Positions 1 through 11,541 of a DNA stretch of 37,005 nt are shown here, piece after piece. Position 1 is the stretch's first letter. Each line of letters opens with the position of its first letter. The notes below the pieces were generated by a model, which saw only the letters and a list, made by a program, of their open reading frames with translations, did no database searches and was not told the origin of the DNA. The translations under genes and the position numbers were made by a program. Source of the stretch: Intoshia linei (taxonomy: Eukaryota; Orthonectida; Rhopaluridae); the NCBI GenBank assembly GCA_001642005.1, contig LWCA01000243.1:1-37005 (forward strand), given 5' to 3'.

Positions 1-117
1 ATATTTTTCTGCGAATTCTTTCTAATCTTTTGCAAAAAATATTTTTGGCTTAAATTGGTTTTTAAATAAATCTAAGTAAAATTCTAATTAATCGAACTAA
101 ATCGAGATATTACTGTA
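1..117. repeat. Truncated end of a pogo/Tc1-like element
   Basis: On the minus strand this begins TACAGTAATATCTCGATTT, a typical pogo/Tc1-like inverted terminal repeat starting CAGT next to a TA. It resembles the ends of the complete small element at 26640-26811. The rest of the element is cut off by the left window edge. Confidence 0.45.
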
Positions 118-1412
118 TAAAATTATCAATTATAGATGTGCAATGCACATTGTGCATGTAACAAAAGGCCTCAAGTCACAGGATCAATTGTTCATGTAAG
201 GACATGTAATGTTATGTCATCTATATTGTTTTAATAAATTAAAACCTTTTTCATTTATATTACAAAACATAATTACATTTTTTTTAAATTTAGGGGTGTA
301 ACTGCATCTTCTGCACCCCCTTGAATCCGCCATTACCATTTAGAAATATATTACTGAATATTAAAGAACCAACTCTGGCGTGTTTTTAAGATTAATTAAA
401 TATAGTTAATCACAATGGCGTGTAACACACATGCAGACCCGAACTATCGTGGTCAAAAACCTCTCCAGAGGGCCAAAGGCAAGATTTGTAAAATGGTCCA
501 TCAATTTCCAAAATGAGCACTTAATAATTATATTTTTGAATAGCGTAAATGTTTTTTATTAACAATTTGTAAATTCAAATGGTCTAGTCAAAACACGTGG
601 AGAGGTGGATAGGGCTATATGGCATTACGTATCGTTTGTGAAAAATATTTACTTGACTTTTGATTTAAGGGGTGACATCCTGTGTGGGACGGTTGGCTCT
701 GCAGACATTGTACACACACGCACATTAACAGACTAACGATTATATCATGTCAGATAATGTCATAAAAATATATTATAGAAGGGTTGAGGGTCGTGGAGAG
801 CCAGCAGTAGGCCCGAACCAAATGGAAATTACAGGCCAATAAAAAAATTTTTTTAAAAATGTGACCTATATACATTACCTAATCAATTGTTCATTATTTA
901 AAAATTAAAAATAACTAATAGAACATTTTATTATACGATAATTTTGGTTTACTTGAGAAATTTTCCAAAATTACCTATTAATAAATTAAAAAATTAGGCC
1001 CGCGCCATATGGCCCCTAGCCACCTCTCCACGGTCATAGAGGGGTTTATGTATCAAAACATTCAATTTTCTAATGTTGCAATATGAAAAATATTGGGCAA
1101 TTAGAGGAGGAAATATTGTTTATCATTTTATACATTATTATTATTGTTAATAAATGTATTTTCCCTTGTTATAAATGCTTATATAATTTATTTTCTAGAA
1201 ATTTTAACATATTTTATGCCATTTTCCATGGACTACCAGAAAATTTATGTAAAGAATTTCATATATCTGAAAACCACAATTTTAAAATTTTAAATATAGT
1301 AATATTTATAAATATAAAAAATAATTGTATAGTTGCGTTGTTATCAACATTATCCAGTATTATATTCCAATTTTTGGAATACAGATTTATATTATGTAAT
1401 AATTGTAGAATA
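118..1412. other. Gene-free stretch with degenerate inverted repeats
   Basis: No exon with good splice sites or family similarity was found. A degenerate inverted repeat pairs about 588-622 (GTGGAGAGGTGGATAGGG) with about 1003-1040 on the opposite strand (GTGGAGAGGTGGCTAGGG). A third relative lies at 4036-4070 in the first myosin intron. Around 291-340 is a GGGGTG...GCACCCCC arrangement typical of transposon ends. A 123-codon open frame at 1083-1454 is low-complexity and runs into the next element, so I do not call it a gene. Confidence 0.5.
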
Positions 1413-2428
1413 CCATTGATGGAACACTTCAAAAGTGGAACAGTCAAAATTTAAAGTTCAGTTCAGTTTAATATTTATTTTATTGGCATAAAATATTACT
1501 GTTCAAAGATTTCTTCACTGCATACAACTATTGCCATCCACCTAAAAAATTTAATTTAGATAAATCTAACCTCGATTATATCATAGCTTTTCATCCATAT
1601 TGCTTATTGAGCTGTGTTATCAAAAATGAGATGTGTATTTATTGAATGATTATATACATTTTTTTTATTTTTTATAAATTAATTATAATTTATTTATTAA
1701 AAACATGATAAATTCTGCTCTTTTAGTTTGATTTTATAATTGCATTGGATAAAAAAATATTTATGGTGTTCACACCAAAGAATATTTTTTAATATGGTTT
1801 GTAGGTTAAAAATTAATCTTAATATTTCAGTTTTAAATTAGTGTGGCCAGAAAAAAGACGTACTATCAATTTTAGTTTATTTGATGGTAAATGTAAAGCC
1901 AAAACTACTTATCTATGATGACGAATAAAAATTTTCGGCTTAAAATTTATTCTAAATAAACTATTAGTGATAGTACGTCTTTTTTCTAGCCACACTATTT
2001 AAATTAAGTCTATAGTGGATGAATTTGTATGAAGCTATATTGATAATTCAAAGTTAATTGTTTAGTTTTTCAGTCTTAACTTAGGTTGTAGGCACCATTA
2101 TTCAATTTATAATATAATCAGATGTAAAGAAAAGAAAAAAGATTTTCTGATAAATAAACAATGAATAAATCGATTGGAAACATAAAGAATTTATACTAAA
2201 AAACACACTTTAATTAATTTTTTTATTTGCATTAGAAACAACTCTACTTACAATGTTATCGTCCAATTCTGACTGCACTATTAACTTGACCAGATTTACC
2301 ATACTAGCCGATTATTATCATTTATAGTTATAATAAAGTTTATTTATAGTTTGTAATTTTTAATTAAATTTATTTAAATTGAACTTTAAATTTTGACTGT
2401 TCCACTTTTGGGGATGTCCCATCAATGG
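1413..2428. mobile_element. TA-flanked Tc1/mariner-type element, no transposase
   Basis: About 1016 bp bounded by inverted repeats of roughly 53 bp (left 1413-1465, right 2376-2428), starting CCATTGATGG and sharing AAAAGTGGAACAGTCAAAAT. A TA dinucleotide lies on each side, as expected for Tc1/mariner. No transposase similarity is visible inside, so this is a non-autonomous derivative. It contains the nested element at 1841-1995. Confidence 0.75.
1841..1995. mobile_element. Small TA-flanked MITE nested in the 1413-2428 element
   Basis: A 155-bp element with near-perfect inverted repeats of about 27 bp beginning GTGTGGCYAGAAAAAAGACG, with TA on both sides. The inner part is itself loosely palindromic. 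No coding sequence. It inserted into the older element around it. Confidence 0.8.
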
Positions 2429-3038
2429 TATACGGCAATAATTAATGGGAAAATTAAGATACTCGGTTTCAGTGATTGAAAATTTTTTTTAAATTCCCTT
2501 TTACAAATGTAGCAAATTCAAAAATGATCCTCTAATTCGGAATAAACATTAATGGGTAAATAAAATAATAAATATGTAATAGAATTTTTTTTCAATGTAC
2601 AATTTTTCTAATTAATAATAACTTATTTCTAACTGTTTAAGTAGACAAGGTCTTATGGATTTAAGGAGATTTAAGATTTAAGATTAAGATTTAAGGATTT
2701 AAGGTCAACACTTTTATGATTATTATAAAACACATTTTAGCAATAACCTTCAAAATATCCTTTAGATTTTTTTAATTTTACAAGTTTTCGATTAATAATT
2801 ATTAAATTAATATTTATTTTTATTATTATTTTGATAAATTATAAATTAAAACAATTTTTGAGATTGTTTACCAAATTTACTCATATCTTTTCGGATTGTA
2901 ATTTGCATTCCAAAAAATTAGTTAGTTTAGTTGAATAATCCATAAATGTAAGGATTATTTTGATTGATGAATATGGGCGCTAATATGATAAAGTTTCGGA
3001 ACCTCTCCTTTACACACTTTAAATTTCATAAATTTTAG
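2429..3038. other. Upstream intron sequence with a short GATTTAAG repeat
   Basis: AT-rich sequence that appears to be the intron before the first visible myosin exon (acceptor AG at 3037-3038). It has a short imperfect tandem repeat of GATTTAAG-type units at about 2657-2704. No other exon recognised; the preceding myosin exons are probably left of the window. Confidence 0.5.
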
Positions 3039-6000
3039 ATAAGCTCTGATGATGATGAGGAATTTATCGACAAATACCACAATATGGTCAAATCTATTAA
3101 AATGGCTGGAATATCTATATATTTAAGAAACAAAATATTTAAAACGCTGGTCACTATAATGCACATAGGAAATGTTGATTACGTTAAAACTTCGGTAAAT
3201 ACAATTTTATAAATTGTGTCAATCAAAAGTCAATAAGTCAAACATATGATTAATTTGGCGTATTCAATATATTGTTTAATTTAAAATTTAAATTACACTA
3301 AACAGTTTTATTTTTAAATTTAAAAAAGTGATTATTGAGTGCTAGCTTGTTTTATCTTGAAAAGTCAGATTTATGATTGATTGAGCTGAAAATTATAATT
3401 TTGGGTAAAAAATAAAGGAAGAATATTATGTAAATAAGGCATTCTCAACTCTTGAATCATGGTTGTTAATAATAAGGATAACTACATATATTTATATATG
3501 TATAATAGGGTGTCACACCCATCAAAGAATCAAAGGCAATTAGCACTAAAGGTGTGTATTTTTAAAATAGAAAAACTATTTCGCAATCAAAAACATTTAA
3601 AGCTATTGATTCGAGTTGCGTTTGTCATCTTAAATATCACTTTAAAAATATTATGGAGAAATTAAAATTGAACTCTATTTTAACGGCAATGGACGTTTGA
3701 GCTTTTCAATGTAGTACCGATTTTATAATATTGTTCTCCATGTTTAGTTATACAATTTATTTTTTTAAATTTGTTTTTAGCTAATTTTTTTTGATTTTAT
3801 TAACGATTTAATTTCTCGAATTATGGCAATTTACATTATTTAAATTGTATTCAATGCATAATAATGCATTGCATATAATTTAGTAAAAATCCTACCGTAT
3901 CCGAGATTCGACGTCGGAGGGATCTAGAAGAAAAATTTTTAAAATGGAGGCATTAATTTGCTAAATTGAACATTAAAAAAATCTTGAATAACATAAATAA
4001 TTTGTATTTTAAATTTAAAATGCCCACTTAAGAGTCTCAGAGATGTGGATAGGGTTATATAGCACTACAATTTGCTAATTTTTTTAAAGTTCGATTCTGG
4101 GATCTACTATCCAACTAATTTAAATCGTGAATTAGATTAAATTTAAGGCACGTGAAAATTATTAACGTTATGCAGTGAAACCTTCCTTCATTTTGAAAAA
4201 ATGTTTATAAAATGTTTACGTTCACTAATAATAATAATAAATGATCGATAATGAATAATATTATAATTTAATTTTATTTAAAATGTTTCTTGTGGACCAC
4301 CTCGAATTTCCTATGGACCACTTTTGAAACAACTGATTATTATGGATTCTTATTATTATTATTAACATATTATGGAACATAGTAAATATCATATGATATT
4401 TTCATTTCATTATTGTTCGATATTAACATAGCTGGGCATATTTATATCAAATTTTAATAATTATTAAAAGTTATAATTGAATTCATTTTCTATAACACTT
4501 TATAATAATATCACCCTTAATAGAATTCCATCCTTAATGTTCCATCAATTCATTAAATTTTTTTTAAAACAGGTTGCATAATCAATATCTGATTTTTCAG
4601 AGAATCCGAAGAAAATTTTTCGATAATCCAATAAAAAGTGAATCAGCCTTTTTGGAAAAGAATTTGGAACGTTTATTAAGAAATACACTTAGAAAAAAGT
4701 GATTTTTAGAAATGACTCAATACTGACGTAAAAAATAGAAATTTTGGCCCATATAATCATTGTTATAATTTTAATTAGTTGTAACGAAGTTTAGTGTTTA
4801 TATTTATGTAAGATTTTTCGAATAAACCCCCATTATCACATTGCATTTAACTATTATCACATTCAAAGTAATTACTATCACATCGCTTGTAATTGTTATC
4901 ACATTAACAATCGTTATTCCATTTTGAATTTAGCTATTATCACATCGATTGTAATTACTATCATATCGATAGTGAAATGGTATAGATACGGACTAGTGTG
5001 CATTCACATACTGACAATTATTTTAAACACATTTTTTATAGGAGGGCCTATAATAGTTGAATAAGACCGGGGGTCGACAATACTTTTTTTGGGCACCAGT
5101 ACAATATACAATATTATCACATATGTAGATGGATGGTGATGTTACAATAACAAATAAAGACATAATTCCAATAATTGCCGAGCTATTGGAGGTTTATTTT
5201 TATATGATAATTATACTTATAATCACATTAAGATTGAAGAAATAGTTATAAGCAGTATGCTTCTAGTTCAAGAAAAAAGAATATCAGAAGAAACTATTAT
5301 CATTCCATATACATTAGATGAGGTATCATCATAATCAACTATATATAGTTACTCATTTGTGTATTGAATCAAAATAATGAGTCATTACATGTATTACTAA
5401 CATTTAAATGATCAGTAAATCACGTTTAAAATAATGTTGATTTTATTTAGTGTAAAAGATTTCAACAATCAATTTGTAAGAGTATATACTTGTACTTATT
5501 TAAATGGATCATTAGCATAATGAACAGACAACTAAACGTATCTGATGAAAAGCTTATGGTAAACTTTATAAATGTTCTAGCTTAAATGTTATGTACTTCG
5601 TACAACCAGCAGCTAGCTCTGCTGACGGTCAACTTTTAATTGAAATCAGAAAATTAGTATATTATCTTAAAAATAATCCAATTATAGTTAAAATCGTTAT
5701 AAATATAGTCGATTCTGTTCTAGAGGAACATGAAGGGATCAGGTTTTGATCATGTGTTAATAGGATACAACTGTACAACCTGTAAAATTTTTTAAATTCG
5801 ATGGCTGTTTTCATTAAAAAAAAAAGGGGTAATTTGGGGTTTTGGCCCTGAAAATATAATTTTTTTAAATTTAAATTTATGGTAATGTATATGATTTTAA
5901 AATCCGTATCAGTGTATATATTTTTTTAAATTCTCCAATTCGTTTAATTTTTAAAAAGAGGGACAACTAGGGTTTTTGACCCGTAAGATGTGAAATTGGG

Positions 6001-9000
6001 AGGTTGAAATTTAATTTTAATATACTTCCCGAAAAAAACTGTAATTGAAATATGGTCTTTAAAAAATTCTAAGACGAGTAGTTATTTAAATAAAGCATAA
6101 CACACACACAGAAACAAAAATCGCGTAGCATATTATATAAGTTAGGATTTTTTTAATACTCAAATGTCGAGGCCCCAGAAGAGTGTTTCATGGTGCGGTA
6201 TGTTCTGCACTAGGTACTTATGGTAAAAATTATCCAAACCTCGTTGACTCAACGACGTTGAGTGAATGATTTACAGTTTAACACGATAACAGGCAGTTAA
6301 AGAAATTGTTCAATTAAATGTGATATTGAGTGAATTAATTGAATTATTATTAGAGATTATATATTCAGTTTTATACATTAAATTGAAACATATTTAGTTG
6401 GGTAATATCAATATAGTCGACATGTATAGATTTGAAAATTTGGTGGAAAACAATTTTGAACAATTTATCGGAAATTACATTACCGAAAAAATAGACAATG
6501 TTTTGCTATCGAGCATATTTCGATATCGGAAGGTAAATTTCTTTCGTTTCACTTCACTAATTCCAATAGATGTTGTATATGTCGGAAGGACAGGAATACT
6601 TGGAAAATAACATTTCATATATGAATGAATCTCTTTACTCTGATAAAAATTGCGGTTTATTCATACTCATCAATGAAGAATGTCGGTAATTTATACTTTT
6701 ATAACGTTTTCTCATTACTCATTATTTTTTTGTTTGTAGTTTTAATTATTTATAAATTAGATATCGAGTTGGTAATGCCGAAAGACTGTCACAAAACATT
6801 CACAGTCAAAACCCATCAACTTCAACACACATAAAAATGAAAATGTTAATATGTCATTATAAAGATACAGCAAAATATGACATTTCAGTAAATTTTTAAT
6901 TGTGAATACTTTCAAAATTTTTAGACTTTCCGGGAAAAAAATATGGACATTGCATCAGATATAATAATGCAAATTGGAATACACACAAAATCTTTATTTT
7001 TAAATGATATTATACGTATTTTTTTATTAATAATATTTATAAATTATAATTATTATTGTTATTCTCAATTTCTTTATTTTTCAACCGGAAATTTAGATTT
7101 TGAATTGTCATTACATGAAACACTGGCAAAATTGCGATTATTTATAAAATTTATTATAAATTTAAAATGTGCTGTTACATTGAGTAAATTTTGTCTAATA
7201 AGTACGTTAATTTGATTTAGAACAATGCAATAAGCTACAAATCAAAGGGTATATATTATAATAATATTCTATAACTTGGAATTACATTAAATCATAAAAA
7301 TCGAAAATCTAATTTTTGATCTTACTTTGCACGTTTACTTGAAAAATCTTATACAACAGTAACAATTTTGAATCACCACCGAACAGATATAAGCTGTTCA
7401 CCCAATTTTTTTTTAAATTACTTGAAAAAATTTAAGTGCACCCAAATGGAACAAAGGGTAAGAAACACTGATTATATGGAATATTATTGATAAAGTTGGG
7501 ACCACTGTACTATTTTTCAGTATTCAAGCATGTATACAATTGGATGTGAGATTTGATAGAGGTTTGATAGAAATGGATTCGCTTATGACAAAACGTTAGT
7601 TACCCTTGTTTTAATGAATATATTTTACAATATAAAAATTTTAATAGAGTTGATTGAATTTTTGCAAGATTTTTGTAACTTGACTAAGTGGCCATATTTG
7701 TATAAAATGTTAGTACCCTAGTAGAGAATCAAAAAAAAATTTGAAATTTATTTTCATTATTTTTGTGTGAATTGTAAAAATTGTAGAATTTTTTCAAAGT
7801 CCATAATATAAACAATATGAAAAGTCTGATTTAGATCTAAGTATGCATAAACAACATTTATTTACATTTTCAAAGTAAGGATTTATTTTATTTTTTTTAG
7901 AATGAAATCACGGTATTTATTAAAGAATCGACATCAATACTCAAACTTTGCAGTGTAATCAAACATTTTTCATTGATCAATATATTTTAGATTTGCCACA
8001 CTTAAAAGCAATATTGACGTATTTTTAAGTAGTATTATTAGTCTATGTAAACAGTGTACTTAGTGTATTTTTTAAATTTACTTTATCATGAATCATGATA
8101 CTTTATATAATGATATTGATCATGTTTATAATTCAGTACTTTATTTTTGGTGGCCCTTTCAGTAAATATGTAAATTATTTATTTTTAAATTTTTTCATCT
8201 TTAACACCGTTTTAAACATTTTCTACTATAATTGGCTCACTATAATCATTTTAATACTGATTTTTTACATTTATTTTTTTTTTTTACAATGGATTTTATT
8301 TTGTTGAATATATTACAACCGTTTAATTTCAGTTAAAACTGAAATGTATCATGTGTAAATATTCAAAAACGAGGCCCGTATAATTTTTTGGTATAAAAAA
8401 GTGACCCATTAGATGCAAAAGGTTGTCGACCCCTTATATACATGTATAATAAACATTAGGAGTGTGAATTTTAGTAGTTTTTTTTTTTTTTAAATTTTAT
8501 GGTGCAGGAACGGATAAAGTCGTGTATGGTAGTTTTATGGTTACACTGAATAAAAATATTTTTGAAGAATTTTTTGTCGACCCATTTCATTTCAAAAATT
8601 TCATACAAAAATGTTCTACAAAAACTAAAATAACTTTATTTACTGGAATGTTATGAGATATTGTAGGTATATTTGTAGTGGTTTTGTGTTGATCGTCATG
8701 TTTGGTTGGTAACTTTGCATCTTTGAATTTTTGTTTTTATAATGAAAATTTTTATAAAATTATGAGAACTTTAAACATCGATAAAATAATAATACATGTA
8801 TAATATACATTATATATATTAATATGTTATTAGTAAAGTATATATAATATTATCATTAAACTATATTTAATTAAAATTCACATACATGTACATAAAAAAT
8901 ATAATCTGAAAATTCCCTTTAATGTTTATCATTTATGTTCATCTATTTAGATGTTAAAAAGAGTTTCTGAAAAATCGAAAGCTGATACTGTTATATCTAA

Positions 9001-11541
9001 AGTTGAGGTAAATATAAAGTTACATTTTTTGATAGATTAACAACTATTTGAGTTAATTAATAGATAGCCGTGCAAGAATTAATTGAAGAAATTGAAAAAT
9101 CTGAACCTCATATTATTCGTTGCATTAATCCAAACAAACTAAAAGTAAAAATAGTTATGTTTTATTTCTACAAATCGTTAGTGCTATATGTCTACAAGTC
9201 AAGTCGACATATATTTTTTAAACGTTATTTTATTGACAGGGGTTGTAGTGCGAACATTCAGTTGAGTAACATAATCATCGATTTTGTTAATTAATCAAAA
9301 TATTTATTTTTTGACAATATTTTTGTTGTTTCTTTAATGACAATGACCAAAATTTTGTAGGATTTTGAAGGGAATATTTATCATTTTATGGGATCTTCAA
9401 AATATTTACAAATTGGTTAAAAAATTGCCTTAAGAACCCTACAAAATTATGAATATAAGATAATAAAAATAATTAATAACTATGAATAAAGAAACCGACT
9501 ATACGTTCGTGAAAAATTCAATGATATGATAGATTAGTAAAATCGATGATTATGTCGCTCTAAAACAGTGCTTTCCATCCGGTGTGTCATGACACTTTTG
9601 TGTGTCGCCAAACTTAAAATTTTATTTAATTTTTTTTTAAATTTCATTAGCAGACAATATAATTGGAAGACGTAAAAATGTAAATCAAAGATATTTTTAG
9701 TAATGATGATAAATTTTACATAGCTTATTTTTAGATTATTATTAGAAAAAAATTGGTTCAACTATATTTATTAATCAATCCTTTATTTTTTTGATTGGTG
9801 TGTCGCGAAATTTTTTGAGATTGAAATATGTGTCGCCAACCAAAAATGGTTGGAAAGCACTGCCCTAATGTGTATCGTTCCAACAGTACATCGCTCAAAC
9901 GAATGTAGCTCCAAAGAATGGAAGTTTGTTGTAGTGATAAAAATTGGATTGCTATTTTTTAAGCATTATATTATTTCAAATAGGAAAAACGACTTTTTGA
10001 TGAATCCTTCGTATACCAGCAATTGCGACATTCGACCATATTTAATCAATTCAACCTCTTATTAAAAGAATACGACAACATCATGACCAAAAATGTAATT
10101 ATATTCAAAATTTAGTGTATTTTCATCGTCAGAATATATGGGAGATCAAGTAGATGATGACATCATTGTGTCAAAATCTTTACTTATATAGAGAAAAAGT
10201 TGCTACAAATGTGTCTCTGTCTATCTGTGTACCATTTATTTAGAAAACTGACAGTCCCAGATATTTCAAAAACAAAACATATATTATCAGTTTACGTCCA
10301 AATAGTTATATTCATGGTCAAACCACAAATCACCTTTTTTAAAAGAATAATGTCATAAAGTTTAAAAAAATACAAATTCTGGAAATGTTTTAAAATCATA
10401 AAAATTATCATAAATCTCAACATTAAAAACTATATAAAAAATATTAACATATAATATATGTCATATATGTACATTAGGGCTATTCCATTTGTCTAATATA
10501 AAAATGACATAATAGAAAATGAGCACCGCTTAATTTGCTGCAGAATGATAATAATATTTTTTATTTTTATCCAAAAAAACCCCCGCGTCTTGAAGTTTAA
10601 AATTTTAATTTTATGATTTTTCAGTTAATTTATTGAAAATTTTAATAATTCCTTGTCGTGTTAATAAATTTAAATATAATATCAATTTTCAATTTTTAAT
10701 TAATATTATTAATTATAATATTAATGAATATTGAAATGATTTCATCATTTAAAAGTTTACAAGAAATTTCTGAAATATTTTCATATTTTGTTGAATCAAA
10801 CGGTATAATAATGACCATTGAACCTTGTGAAAGATGATTTTCGACATTAATTAATGTTATTAAATTAACTACAATTATTGTATTAAAGTTGAAAAAATAT
10901 GTTCAAAAACTATAAACAAATGTAATTCATATTTGTTTCTTTGTTCTATGTAAAAATAGTTAAAAAATATAAATAGTATCTACGGTAATAAAATATTCAA
11001 AAAAGTAATGAATTAAATTTTATAATTTTTAAACTAGTTTTACTCTTAATATTATAAACTTAACAAAATTATTTTATTACAATATTACTTAATAATTATT
11101 TGAGTAGAAGCATTTAAAATATTTTGACCCAGTTCATATAAATTCATGTCTTTTTTATGATATTATATAATTTTTTTTTATTAATATAATTAGTGTCAAA
11201 TGATCTATGTCATATCTTAAAATTATAACAAATGCATGGAAACTACGGGGGAAAAAATGTTTGGAAAATAGAAAAGGGTAAACACGCGGGGGTTTTTTGT
11301 GACCAAAATAAAAAAATTATATCATTCTGCAACAAATTAAATGGAGATTATTATCTTTATATGTCTTTTCTAAATTTTAAAAAAAAGTCTAAATTGGAAT
11401 AGCCCTAATGTACATTATGTATATTATAATATTTAGGAATTTCAATATCAATATGATTTGATATTAGTACATTACGAAACAATTGAAAATCTTTTAGTGT
11501 GTGTGGGTTCCAGTGACCATTACAAAATTGGATTAGGAAAG
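3039..11541 (+). CDS. MYO9: Myosin motor exons (lower 50K, relay, converter)
   Basis: Exons: 3039-3194, 5129-5191, 5233-5322, 5451-5558, 6398-6532, 6594-6685, 6761-6887, 6925-7015, 7097-7183, tentative 7901-7952, 8951-9007, 9064-9144, 9984-10094, 11437-11541. Landmarks in order: TIMHIGNVDY (LHLGN motif); AELLE; EETIIIPYTLDE; SICKSIYLYLFKWI (K-LYS-LFDWIV helix); NINIVDMYRFENLVENNFEQ (switch II and relay); EYLENNI...NEECR; TFREKNMD, close to the DFREKN segment of myosin IX; SEPHIIRCINPN (FIRCI-PN); LFDESFVYQQLR (VL-QLR); DHYKIGLGK (YQIGKTKVF). Phases agree across all joins from 3039 to 7183 and from 8951 to 11541. Switch II reads DMYRFE instead of DI-GFE, so arginine replaces an invariant glycine. 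The SH1/fulcrum region after QQLR is barely recognisable. Confidence 0.85.

Noticed and set aside
1083-1454. 123-codon plus-strand open frame
   Set aside because: Low-complexity Ile/Phe/Asn composition, no domain, and it runs into the left end of a transposon; expected by chance at this base composition.
3459-3665. 68-codon open frame as a possible myosin exon
   Set aside because: The flanking myosin exons (3039-3194 and 5129-5191) join directly in phase and match the family without it.
4080-4110. tRNA gene suggested by GTTCGATTC
   Set aside because: Only the B-box-like string is present; no cloverleaf stems or A-box at the right distance.
5233-5250. Acceptor AATAG at 5245 for the IPYTL exon
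   Set aside because: It would read straight into a stop. The acceptor ATTAAG ending at 5232 keeps the frame and gives a better family match.
8095-8307. 70-codon hydrophobic open frame as a membrane peptide
   Set aside because: It lies almost wholly inside the hAT MITE at 8134-8434, and its hydrophobicity follows from T-rich sequence.
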